Assembly: GCA_029931535.1 (NCBI GenBank)
Contig: JAQPZY010001558.1
Span: 1,302,001-1,366,000, forward strand
DNA length: 64,000 nt
From: Margaritifera margaritifera
Lineage: Eukaryota; Mollusca; Bivalvia; Unionida; Margaritiferidae
Direction: 5' to 3'
Each line of letters opens with the position of its first letter. Positions within the stretch are counted from its first letter, which is position 1. Below, in pieces: positions 48,460 to 58,984 of this stretch. A program made the position numbers and the translations under genes. The notes under the pieces were generated by a model. It ran no database searches. It worked only from the letters and a program-made list of their open reading frames with translations, and was not told where the DNA came from.

Positions 48460-49080
48460 TGAGACCTTGACAGAGTTGGATAGTCAGTGTTCTTTGTCAT
48501 CATTTATCAGAGCTATAGATCCTGATTGTCAGGTCCACCCACTTTTGGTTTCTCACAGTAACAACCTTAATTATTATTTCATTTCAACAAAATTTGGTAT
48601 GTTGTCAGATATTGATGAGAGCTTGGCAAAGTTTGTTTGTCTACATTCTATGTCATCATTTAGCAGAGTTATAGCCCCAAATTGTCAGACCAATTCGCTT
48701 TTATTTCTGCATAATAACTTCCGTAAATATCATTGCATTTCAACGAAATTTGACATGAAGCTTCAGTTTTCTGTTATTATTTAGCAGAGTGATAGTGACT
48801 GTCCCTGATTGTCAGACCCACCCACTTTCGCTTCCTGATTTACCCACTTTCATTTCCTGTAATAAGTTCCTAATTCTTTTTGGATCTCAACCAAATTTAG
48901 TATGCAACTTTATGTTGATGTAGCCTGGGCTGAATTTAATTTTCAGTGTTCTGCATGGTTATGTAGCAGAGTTATGGCCCCTGATTGTTGGCCCCACCCA
49001 CTTTTGTTTCAACACACCCTTAATTTATTATCAGATTAAAAAAAAAATTATATTTAATTTATATTGATAATACCTCAGTG
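48460..49080. repeat. Degenerate tandem family R5, about 160-170-bp unit
   Basis: About four diverged units share ATTTAGCAGAGTTATAG, CCTGATTGTCAGACCCACCC, ACTTTCATTTC, CATTTCAACAAAATTTGGTA. No coding sequence. Confidence 0.7.
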
Positions 49081-49117
49081 AAATGTGATTATGAGCTTTC
49101 TACTTCATCATTTAATT

Positions 49118-49336
49118 ACCATATGTACTCACGTGTAATCCGATACCAACTGCAAACTGCGTAGACCCAGATCTGCCATCGCATAATGCACTGGCAGATC
49201 TGGGTCTCTGCAGTTTGTAAGGACTAATCAGTAGAACAAACAACATAGACCCTGATATGCCTTTGCATTATGCAATGGCAGATATGGGTCTATGTTGTTT
49301 GCATTTGGAGTTGGATTATATGCGAGTATATACAAT
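49118..49336 (+). mobile_element. Hairpin MITE copy 2
   Basis: Same terminal repeats and both palindromic modules as copy 1, in the same A-then-B order. Both stems are preserved, with stem A ACTGCGTAGACCCAGATCTG. Confidence 0.7.
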
Positions 49337-49482
49337 AAGTCATGGGTGTTAATGTTGGACCCACATACTTTTCTTTCAGCACTATAACTCTTAATCATGT
49401 TTTTCCTGAAAGCAAATTTTGTATTCAGCTTTATATTGATGAAATCTCACATGGATTGGATTGTCAGTGTTAATCATTTGTT

Positions 49483-49665
49483 GGGAGCCACAGTAGCTCA
49501 GTTGGTAGAGCATTGCACCCAAAATCTAAAGGTTGTGGGTTCAATACCCAACCAAGCTGCCTCAGCATGTCCTTGGGAAAGGCACTTAGCTCCAATTTCC
49601 TCAGCATGATATAGCCAATAATGTGCTAAAAGTGTCATTAAAACCAACAAAACAAACGAATAAGT
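49483..49665 (+). mobile_element. tRNA-derived SINE
   Basis: The head GAGCCACAGTAGCTCAGTTGG includes an A box (TAGCTCAGTTGGTAGAGC) and a B box (GGTTCAATACC) about 27 bases later. The core TGTCCTTGGGAAAGGCACTT is shared with the other SINEs here. It ends in an A/C-rich tail (AAAACCAACAAAACAAACGA). The anticodon arm does not pair well, so it is not a working tRNA gene. Confidence 0.8.
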
Positions 49666-49910
49666 CATCAGTTAAAGTCTTCCTTTATCCATTGTCTATA
49701 TCACCTCTGCAAAACTACCCTTCCTTACTTCAATGAAAAGTGGGGGAAAATAAGAATTATATTTTTATGATCATGCACATCATCATCAAGTTGTTGGCAT
49801 GATATATCAAAGAAGGTTTGCACATAAAGTATTTAATGCTTCTCAACTGCCCTAGGAAAAGCCTGTCACAATGACCTACTTTCTCTACACAAGAGTCTTA
49901 ATATTACACA

Positions 49911-50132
49911 TACTGCATATACTCGCTTATAAGTTGAGTGCAACTGCAAACTGCACAGACCCAGATCTGCCATAGCATAATGTGCCAGCAGATTTGGCTC
50001 TGTACAGCTTGTTAGGAGTGATCAATAGAACAAACACCATAGACCCTGATCTGCCAGCACATTATGCAATGGCAGAACAGGGTGTATATTGTTTGCGTTT
50101 TGGACTTGACTTAAAAGCGAGTATAGATGGTA
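49911..50132 (+). mobile_element. Hairpin MITE copy 3
   Basis: Ends CATATACTCGCTTATAAGTT and CTTAAAAGCGAGTATAG. Modules A then B. More diverged (stem A ACTGCACAGACCCAGATCTG against TTTGGCTCTGTACAGC). It lies 320 bp upstream of the NODP exon. Confidence 0.7.
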
Positions 50133-50454
50133 TGGCAGGACAAACATTGGGCTTTTGTGCTAGATTTTTTTTGTCTTGTCCTCTGGTATTCCATTATTGT
50201 TAGACTCACCACTTCCGTAAATTGTACAGAAAATGTTGCAGTCTTGAAGTCTTAATGACTACAGTGTGCTTTCTGATGGATTTGTTTGTTGCAGTACTTT
50301 CTTTGTTTGTTGGGTAGCAACAAACCAATTGTTGACATATACCAACACATCAAAATGTTCAGATTAATTGTTTTTGCAATTCTTATTGCAACAGTTTTTG
50401 GTTTGTTCCCACAAGTTTGCCATATCCTGACAAGCGTTATTTTCGTTCTTTCAG

Positions 50455-50609
50455 GAATGGTCCAGATGGCATTGTTGTCTACCTACAGTTGACATGCTCA
50501 GCGCTAGTTAACAAGAAATGCTTTACTTCCATCCAGAGCGCTGCCAAGTTTCTTGCTGCCTATGTGGCTAAACTGAATGTCCCAGGTCTATATGTGAAGA
50601 ACATTTTTG
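50455..50609 (+). CDS. NODP exon of the Notch-like gene
   Basis: The acceptor TTTTCGTTCTTTCAG, with a CTGAC branch-like word 25 bases upstream, is excellent. The exon ends before GTAAAT, phase 2 to phase 1. It encodes NGPDGIVVYLQLTC, then NKKCFTSIQSAAKF, then LAAYVAKLNVP and VKNIF. This follows the NODP pattern of Notch: G-x-(I/V)-V-Y-L-x-(I/L) ... C-F-x-x-x-x-(S/D)-A-x-x-(F/L)-L ... L-N-(I/V)-P. The frame is open further upstream (to about 50395), reading LPYPDKRYFRSF just before, so a longer exon is possible. Its phase-1 end fits the EGF exon, but its phase-2 start does not fit the strong donor of exon C. A downstream AG at 50464-50465 would fit phase 1. Confidence 0.8.
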
Positions 50610-50782
50610 GTAAATCTGGTTAAATTCATGCTACCTAATTATTTTAGTTATATTTTAGTTTAGTATATGCTTTGTGGCAGGAGCAGTTTTATATTAGTGT
50701 GATGCATATAAATTGATCACATTAAAAATGCTTTACAATTACTGTTACAGTAGATTTACATGCTTTCATTACAAGTACTAAT
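50610..50782. other. Intron start after the NODP exon
   Basis: AT-rich and short; nothing besides the donor GTAAAT at its start. Confidence 0.4.
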
Positions 50783-51000
50783 AATGCATATAACTGTATA
50801 AGTTGGGTCCAACTGCAAGCAACCTAGATCCAGATATGCCATCTCATAATGCACCAGCAGATCAGGGTTTATGTTGTTTATTCTACTGATTACTTCTGAC
50901 AAACTGCATAGACCCAGATCTGCTGGCACATTATGTGACAGCAGATCTGGATCTATGCAGTTTGCATTTGGATCTGATTTATTCATGAATATATACAGTA
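50783..51000 (-). mobile_element. Hairpin MITE copy 4 (B-then-A order)
   Basis: Module B comes before module A, so this copy is inverted relative to copies 1-3. Module A (stems ACTGCATAGACCCAGATCTG and the inverse) is well paired. Its second half is the start of the 412-bp triplicated segment. Confidence 0.7.
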
Positions 51001-52922
51001 ATCCATCGATATATCCATTCAGGCAAATATTACTTACACATATTCATAATACAGTTTGAGTGGCACAAGGAACCACTTGCAAAACAAGCTTTTCTATAAA
51101 GGTTATAATATACAGATTTGCAATATAACATGCATTGAACAATTCCTGTCAACCAGAAAGTTCATGACAGTGAAATTGAAAGAGAGTTTAAAGTTGGCAC
51201 AAAATTTATGACCTTGAATTTACGTTATAAGGAAAAAAAAAAGCATACATTTTTCAGATGGTCCCAGTCTCAACTTTCCATTGACACAGTAGTCTATACC
51301 CATTTTGTAACTAGTCTGCATAGACCCAGATCTGCTGGCACATTATGTGATGGCAGATCTGGATCTATGCAGGTTGCATTTGGATCTGATTTATTCATGA
51401 ATATATACAGTAATCCATCGATATATCCATTCATGCAAATATTACTTACACATATTCATAATACAGTTTGAGTGGCACAAGGAACCACTTGCAAAACAAG
51501 CTTTTCTATTGTTATGTATGATGTTTATATAATATTATATATATTTTAGGAAATTATAAATGTTTCTTCACTTTAATATTTGCTTAAATCTTTATGTTGT
51601 TTAGGAAAAACATGTATAACTAGTGTCCTTGAATTAGGTTGTTTTGATCAATATGTTTTCTCAATTTGAAGGTCAAGGTTGATTTTTGTTTACAAGTTAA
51701 AATTCCATTAAGATGACACACATTCTAGAACATTCTGTCATGTGACCAATCTAGAACATTCTGTCATGTGACCAATCTTAATATATATCATGTTTGGTGG
51801 ACATTTTTTCAGTTCGACATTACCATCAGTCTTGTAAAGAGCTATTACAGTTGTGAAAATTCATTCCAAATTCTAAGAGAGGAATTATTTTAAATATTCA
51901 TTGGATTATAACAGTGCTCATAAACTTTTGGATTTTGGATTTTTTAATTGACAATTTTGGAATTTATGTGAACTTATTCAGAGATTTTGGAATACTTCAT
52001 TTTGACTTCGGCACATCAAGATTTCTAGTACATCAGGACTTTGGAGACCATTGGCACATAATAACATTCAAGGACACAGCCGTGAATTCTAAACATTCTA
52101 TATTTAGGACTTGTGATTAGAACAATCATTCTTATTGGATTATTAGGATTTCAAAACACATTACTGTAAGTGACTTTTTGATTTTTCATTTTAATTGTCT
52201 AGTAATAAATTGCTTGTTGATTTTTTACTTGATTTGTTGGTTTCACTTTCTTTCTGTTACATCTTTCTTAGACCATAGAGTCGTAACACTATAAAGGTTA
52301 TAATATACAGATTTGCAATATAACATGTATTGAACAATTCCTGTCAACCAGAAAGTTCATGACAGTGAAATTGAAAGAGAGTTTAAAGTTGGCACAAAAT
52401 TTATGACCTTGAATTTACGTTATAAGGAAAAAAAAAAGCATACATTTTTCAGATGGTCCCAGTCTCAACTTCCCAATGACACAGTAGTCTATACCCATTT
52501 TGTAACTAGTCTGCATAGACCCAGATCTGCTGGCACATTATGTGACAGCAGATCTGGATCTATGCAGTTTGCATTTGGATCTGATTTATTCATGAATATA
52601 TACAGTAATCCATCGATATATCCATTCAGGCAAATATTACTTACACATATTCATAATACAGTTTGAGTGGCACAAGGAACCACTTGCAAAACAAGCTTTT
52701 CTATAAAGGTTATAATATCCAGATTTGCAATATAACATGCATTGAACAATTCCTGTCAACCAGAAAGTACATGACAGTGAAATTGAAAGAGAGTTTAAAG
52801 TTGGCACAAAATTTATGACCTTGAATTTACGTTATAAGGAAAATAAAAAGCATACATTTTTCAGATGATCCCAGTCTCGACTTTCCAATGACACAGTAGT
52901 CTATACCCATTTTGTAACTAGT
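50904..52922. repeat. 412-bp tandem triplication carrying half a hairpin MITE
   Basis: Three near-identical units start at 50904, 51316 and 52511, each beginning CTGCATAGACCCAGATCTGC. Each unit holds module A and the right end of the hairpin MITE, then about 320 bp of unique sequence (TTTATGACCTTGAATTTACG, AGATGGTCCCAGTCTCAACT). The middle unit is interrupted by a solo LTR. Identity of about 97 percent indicates a recent event. Confidence 0.9.
51510..52288 (+). mobile_element. Solo LTR with 4-bp target duplication
   Basis: 779 bp, starts TGTTATG and ends CGTAACA, with CTAT on both sides (51506-51509 and 52289-52292). The uninterrupted neighbouring units have a single CTAT at this place, which proves insertion. 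AATAAA near 52204 and a T-rich tail fit an LTR. The last 110 bases resemble the ends of the foldback element at 54442-55209. Confidence 0.85.
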
Positions 52923-53639
52923 TTTGCAGTTTGGAATAAATTAATAGTTATTCTGACATACAAAAAAATGGACATTAGCAAATTAACAGATATTCTGTGC
53001 AACACAATATCAATTCCTTTGTACAGGCTAAGATTGCACACATGCCATAGTGTAGTAAATCTCTATTGTGTCATTGGTGTCAGTCAGTACACATGGTGTT
53101 GCAAGAAAGTACACAATTGTCATGCATTATCTACATGTGCGCCCTAGGCTTTGCCTGTTTGATATGATCTGTATTGTCTAATTAATCTGTACTAATATTT
53201 CTTTGTGACATAATTATTCAGTGCTCAAGTCTAAGCATTTGTTTCATAACAATAACATAGGCCTAGTTAGGAATAAGTTTATGACACAAATCACATTTGC
53301 AAACAAACAAAAAGAATACACTATGTTTGTTGTGACAATTTTGTGTCCTCTTTTTCATGATTCTATCTGGCTCAACACAGAGCCTAAGGAGCTGATAATA
53401 GCCAGATTCATGGAAAAGAATTTACTTCTAATAAAACTAAAATTATTGTCTCTTTCCAAATCATTCAGGGGGATAGAGTCTTAAAAAAGTGAAAACAAGC
53501 AAGGGAAAATGTGTGTTAATTATTTGTCTTGTTTCTTATTTTACGCTATTCTTTGCATTTCTCATGCCATTTATGGGCAATCCTTAGATCTTCACTTCTT
53601 CATTCTCATTTTAAGCTCTCTTTTGGATTCTTTAGAGTT
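52923..53639. other. Intron DNA, nothing recognised
   Basis: An open stretch at 53221-53484 has no motif and no splice context. No repeat was identified. Confidence 0.35.
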
Positions 53640-55450
53640 TTTTCTAGCTCTACTGGTGAAAGACCACAGTAGTTTATGTAATGGCCCTGTGTTTATCATC
53701 CATCAATTGTCTCGTATCTATGGTCCATTAGCAATTATTTGTTATAGCAACTTCTCCTAAATTAGGCCATTAAACTTGGAACACAGGTTCATTCTGAGGT
53801 CTAGTTGTCCTAATTGAAAATATTCCTTCTGAGATATCCAATATGGCCATCTCTAAAAATCTTGTTGTTGCTGCTCCTCATGAATGGATGGTCATATCAA
53901 CATACAATGGTTTTTCTCTTAAGCACATCTTTAGATATGTAATGGGTCCTGTATGAAAATGGTGCTGATCTGACCACAGTGATCATCTTGAAAATTTTGT
54001 TATAGCTATTTCGCATGAATGAATGATTGTATTCACAGTGGGTTGTCACTTAAACACTTATGATATTTAGTTGATAAAGAAAACGCTGCTGATCTAACCT
54101 CCAATATGGCCACCCTGAAAATCTTGTTTTGTCACTACTTCTTGTAAATGGATGGTCATATTAACATAGGGTTTCACTAATACTTTTTGCAATATTTTGT
54201 TGGTCTAAATGAAAAATGTGCCAGTCAGACCTCCAACATGGCTGCCATAGCAGCCACCTTAAAATCCTTGTTATTGCTACACCTCTTGAACAGATATTTG
54301 TATTGAATTGGGGTTGTTACATAAACACTTTGTAATATGTGTAGTAAGCCCTAAATGAAAATGGTGCTGGTATGATCTCCAACATTGTGGCCTTGGAGGC
54401 CATATTAAAAACCTTGCATTCACTGCTCTTTAACAGAGTGGTGTTATGACTCTAGGTCTTAAAATATGTAACAGAAAGAAAGTGAAACAAATAAAATCAA
54501 GTGAAAATCAGCAAGCAATTTATTTCCAGACAATTAAAGTGAAAATTCTAAAGACACTTACAGTTTGTGACATATGTCATGTCGGCATGGGTAGGCATTG
54601 CGACATAGGTCATGTAGGCATGGGTGGGTGTGTGTATATATATATATAGATGTAATCCAGAATATTTTTGAATGAGTTCACATAAATCCCAAAATCGTGT
54701 ATTAATCCAAAAGTCAACGAGCACTTTAGTAATTTCCAATTAATATTTTAAATAAATAAATCCTCTCAAATTATATCTGATATCAACAACACAACTGTAA
54801 ATTCAGACTGATCTTTAGAACAGGAATTTTTTGAGAACAAGAATGAAATTGTTAAACAATTTGAGAGGATTTATTTATTTAAAATATTAATTGGAAATTA
54901 CTAAAGTGCTTGTTGACTTTTGGATTAATACACGATTATGGGATTATGTGAACTCACTCAAAAATAGTCTGGATTACATCTGTGTGGTACATCAGGACAT
55001 TCAAGGCTATTGGAATTCATTTGGAACATTCTGTTATTCTGGACTTGTGATTAGGACATTTAGGATTATTTGGAATTTAACTCACAAATTGTAAGTGTCT
55101 TTTGAATTTTCACTTTAATAGTCTGGAAATAAATTGCTTGTTGATTTTTCTTGATTTTATTGGTTTCACTTTCTTTCAGTTAAATATTTTAAGACCTAGA
55201 GTTGTAACATATCCATGACATCAGATTCAAGTACAAAGATCATGACTAAGTATTTTGTACTGTGCTTATCTTGTGAACATGTTAACTCAAACATATAAGA
55301 AAATATTTTTTATCTAATTTGGTATAATTGAGTTACTAATGAATATCTCATATGATTTCAACACTCAGCAGTTCAAAAGAATAAAGGGAGATATGAAATG
55401 TACTTTTTGGGCCAGTAGAGTGCCAGTCTGTATGAGGGACTCTTGTTATA
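53640..55450 (+). mobile_element. Composite tandem-repeat element R1, copy 3, with nested insertion
   Basis: Head CTAGCTCTACTGGTGAAAG, five diverged 150-bp units to about 54430, then a foldback insertion (54442-55209), then the tail with GATTTCAACACTCAGCAGTT and GCCAGTAGAGTGCCAG plus GGGACTCTTGTT. Ends match copies 1 and 2. Confidence 0.6.
54442..55209. mobile_element. Foldback element made of two inverted LTR ends
   Basis: The arms 54442-54773 and about 54868-55209 are inverse copies: TGTTATGACTCTAGGTCTTA at the left and TTTTAAGACCTAGAGTTGTAACA-type sequence at the right, and the words AAATAAATAAATCCTCTCAA against the inverse near 54865. Each arm resembles the last part of the solo LTR at 51510-52288. 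The left arm has an extra TATATA/GGCATGGGT insertion (54580-54650). The spacer is about 95 bases. Confidence 0.7.
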
Positions 55451-55607
55451 TCATGGCCCTTACGATACCATCTTACCTTGATCTTTATATTGATGGGTGA
55501 GGATGCATCACAGACCGAGGGATATTTGGCCACTTCGTACATATACCACAAAAGTCAGCTAGTATGAGTAACACTGACTTTTTTTTTTTTTTTTTTTTTT
55601 AAATCAG

Positions 55608-56150
55608 CCTGTGAAGATGGTTACTATGGTTACCAAGGGTGCCAGGACAAATGCAGTGAGGGCTGCAAGAATAGCTCAAGCAGGGAAATTTGTGATAAGA
55701 AGATGGGAAAGTGTCTTGATGGTTGCACAGATGAGTTCTATGGCTTCAAGTGTGATGCAGCATGTAATAACAACTGTGGGAAGGGTGTTGGGCGACGTTG
55801 CCATGAGGACAGTGGAAACTGCATATACTCCTGTAATAAGGGCTTCTATGGGCCACATTGTAATTGTGTCTGCAGTGATAAATGCCTAGCTTCATGTGAT
55901 ATAAATGGCACGTGTATTGGAGGATGCCAGGGAAATTTATCATATGGTTTACATTGTGAAGAACAATGTCCAAGACAATGCCAAAACTCCACTTGCGATC
56001 ATTTAGGAAACTGTCATGCCTGTATGATTGGTTACCATGGTGATAACTGCAAAAAACCTTGCCCTAAGGGATGCTCTGGAGGCTGCACTCAAACTACCGG
56101 CTATTGCTTCACCTGTAAAGCTGATTACCATGGAAAGACTTGTGAGGCAG
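55608..56150 (+). CDS. MEGF-type EGF exon of the Notch-like gene
   Basis: The exon follows a 22-base T run and AAATCAG, and ends at GTAAGA, phase 1 to phase 1, 543 bases. It encodes 181 codons with about 40 cysteines, starting CEDGYYGYQGCQDKCSEGC. Four to five EGF/laminin-type repeats follow, with repeating units like CNKGFYGPHC, CMIGYHGDNC and CKADYHGKTC (the C-x(4-5)-Y/F-G-x-x-C end of each repeat). The tight eight-cysteine spacing is that of MEGF10/MEGF11, SREC-type receptors and other multiple-EGF proteins, not of Notch EGFs. No calcium-binding EGF signature is seen. Symmetric phase 1-1 is usual for EGF modules. Phases fit the NODP exon before and the membrane exon after. Confidence 0.92.
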
Positions 56151-56534
56151 GTAAGAGAATATCTGGCATTTCTTTTATGAAGCATCTCAACTTTTTGTGC
56201 TCAGATTTTCACAACTGAATTACTTTCTAACCTTAAAGGTCATGAATAATCAGACCTATTTTTAGAAGCAGACTGCTCAATTTAATCTAATATATCAAGA
56301 TACTGTCTGTTAATTGAATTTAATGTCAACTATTTGGATGGGACTTCCTGATCTCACTGCCTTATGTAGTTAGATCAGGTCATTCTGACTGTAGAATAAT
56401 TGTGTCAGGACAACTACCAAGGTGAGACACCTTAGTATCCTCAGTAAATTATGTTCTTAGTGACTTATGTGAACAATTTCAACTTTTCTTCGTGCCCCCA
56501 ATACTGAACCTTATTGAAAGACACAAAGGGTACT
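56151..56534. other. Intron start after the EGF exon
   Basis: No gene or repeat recognised; the frame stops at 56216-56218 if the donor is not used. Confidence 0.5.
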
Positions 56535-56822
56535 GTAAACCTGGAATTGTACTACAATGATAAAATACACCTGTGCAACAAAGTAAACCTGGAATTGTAC
56601 TACAATGATAAAATACACCAGTCCAACAAGGTAAACCTGGAATTGTACCACAATGATAAAATACACCAGTCCAACAAAGTAAACCTGGAATTGTACCACA
56701 ATGATAAAATACACCTGTCCAACAATGTAACCCTGGAATTATAGCACTAATAAAATACACCTGTCCAACAATGCAAACCTGGAATTGTACCACACTAATA
56801 AAATACACCTGTCCAACAAAGG
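56535..56822. repeat. 48-bp minisatellite, 6 copies
   Basis: Unit GTAAACCTGGAATTGTACTA followed by CAATGATAAAATACACCTGT and CCAACAAA, about 48 bp, six copies; one copy is shorter. The minus strand is open as a 16-residue periodic peptide, treated as accidental. Confidence 0.92.
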
Positions 56823-57336
56823 AACTGCTTTATTTCTCAACAACAGATGTAACTTCATGAAAATAATGAAGGGACCTACAAATGTTGTTGAAAACTGTCT
56901 TTACTGTGGTGAACAGGTATGGACAACAGAAAAATGTTTAATCCCTATATAATCTATATAAAGATTGTAACAAATTAAAACATGTATGTGTATGTAATAC
57001 AAAACCCTTTCCAATACAAATTTACTAACACAGGATATAGACTCTGAGAGTGATCATTTTGTAAGCTGAACAGATAATTATTGCTACGTTTAGGACATCA
57101 CACCTATCCTATACTCAATCAGATAATGTCACAAAAACTTTTACTAATGTACAAGTATATGAGAACATAAACAGTTTTATGACTGTAAATTTTTAATACT
57201 AGGTCTAAAAGTGACATTGATCTTACTATTATTGAATTAAATTTATTTTCACAAGATTGTAAAACTAAAATCAGTAACAAATGAAATGAGTTAAACAATT
57301 TTGTGCCACCTGTTCATACCTCTGATTGAAGTGAAA
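56823..57336. other. Intron DNA, nothing recognised
   Basis: AT-rich, no ORF of note and no repeat recognised. Confidence 0.35.
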
Positions 57337-57539
57337 TACCATATATACTCATGTATAAGTTGGAACCAACGGCAAACTGCATAGACCCAGATCTGCCATC
57401 GCATAATGCGCCGGCAGATCTGGGCCTATGCAGTTTGTAAGGACTAATCAGTAGAATCTGCTGGTGCATTATGTGCTGGCAGATCAGGGTCGATGTTGCT
57501 TGCATTTGGACCTAGATTATATGCGAGTATATACAGTAC
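57337..57539 (+). mobile_element. Hairpin MITE copy 5
   Basis: Ends ACCATATATACTCATGTATA and ATATGCGAGTATATACAGTA. Module A is complete (ACTGCATAGACCCAGATCTG stems). Module B has lost about 20 bases of its left stem. Confidence 0.7.
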
Positions 57540-57639
57540 TATTGCATCAGAAAGATTCTGTGCACATTCTAGGGTTACATGAAACTTTCCTAAATGAAAC
57601 TTTAATTACTATCTCCTAGAAAAAGAAGGGTATCAGCTA

Positions 57640-57983
57640 GAATGGAAAGATCATTCTGGCCACAGTGTAGGTGGTGTTCTTCAATATATTTCTAATTCAG
57701 GGAGTTATAGACACCTACATGACCTAGATAAAGGTGAAATTGAAAATATATGGATAGAGGTAACCTTCAAGCAGTCCAAACCAATTCTAATATGTTCTGT
57801 CTATTGACACTCAAATTAGAATATTTTGAAAAGGAACTTAAGAAAGCACTTGACAGATTTGATAATGAAACAATCATTTGTGGGGACTTTAACATTACCT
57901 CAAAAGTCTTCTCTTAAAGTGAACACAATGCTTTAACAAATGGCTTTTCACAAATGATACAGAATCCAACAAATTTCTTTAAA
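57640..57983 (+). pseudogene. LINE endonuclease fragment
   Basis: GGVLQYISNSGSYRHLHDLD, then IENIWIEVTFKQSKPILICS in one frame, then after a stop TIICGDFNI near 57868-57896. These match the middle and GDFN parts of a LINE endonuclease. It is truncated at the 5' side and broken. Confidence 0.75.
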
Positions 57984-58271
57984 GAGACTGTTACACCTAT
58001 TGATCATGTTACACTAATAGAGACTGTTACACCTATTGATCATGTTACACTAATAGAGACTGTTACACCTATTGATCATCTTACACTAATAGAGACTGTT
58101 ACACCTATTGATCATCTTACACTAATAGAGACTGTTACACCTATTGATCATCTTACACTAATAGAGACTGTTACACCTATTGATCATCTTACACTAATAG
58201 AGACTGTTACACCTATTGATCATCTTACACTAATAGAGACTGTTACACCTATTGATCATCTTACACTAATA
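57984..58271. repeat. 36-bp minisatellite inside the LINE, 8 copies
   Basis: Unit GAGACTGTTACACCTATTGA followed by TCATCTTACACTAATA, exactly 36 bp, exactly eight copies. The first two have CATGTTAC instead of CATCTTAC. The repeat keeps the frame open (12-residue period TVTPIDHLTLIE), but it expanded inside an already dead element. Confidence 0.95.
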
Positions 58272-58984
58272 GACCTGACCAGTTTACGCATTCGGTGACA
58301 ACTACCCTCTGTATGTCACAAGACATGCCCTTTAATTTACCTCAGGTCATCATGCTAAAATCAAGTATAAAAACTTTAACAAATTTAATGAAAATGATTT
58401 CCAAAATGAATTAACTTCCATACCTTTTGATTAAGTGGAGCATATTAGGGACATTAATGCTGCATTGGACTTATGATATCAACTTTTACTAGCAGTATTA
58501 GACAGACATGCCTCAATAATAGTCAAAAGATTAAAACATTATGTTCAGCCAAAATAGATGAATTCTGAAATTAAAGCAGCATGATATCCTAGAGATAAAC
58601 ATCACAAATTAAACAACTGGGAGAGATACGGAAAATGGCAACAAAAAAACCCCAAGAAACAATTAGATAAGTCAAAGGAAAACTATTATAGGAAAGCAAT
58701 AGAAACAAATGTATAAACAAGTGTGCTATGGCAGTACTTAGAAGATCTTACTCCTTGTAAAAATAAAGTTATTCTTACCCAGTTACAGTATAATAATGCT
58801 TTAACTTCTTCCCTTAAGGATACAGTAGCAACATTTTTTAAAAAAATCACATTTTTGTCAGATAGATACCTACATAGTGAAAACAACAGTAACATTGATT
58901 TGCAACCCATCTATTAATATATTAATTCAAAAATACCCATTTAGATAAGGTTACTGGTAACTTTATAAATAATTATAATGTATT

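Noticed and set aside
49483..49556. A tRNA gene
   Set aside because: A and B boxes are present, but the anticodon arm does not pair, and the sequence continues into a SINE body and tail.
56479..56808. A 109-codon minus-strand frame with periodic VFYHCGTIPGL-like repeats
   Set aside because: It arises from the 48-bp minisatellite; several other frames are equally open.
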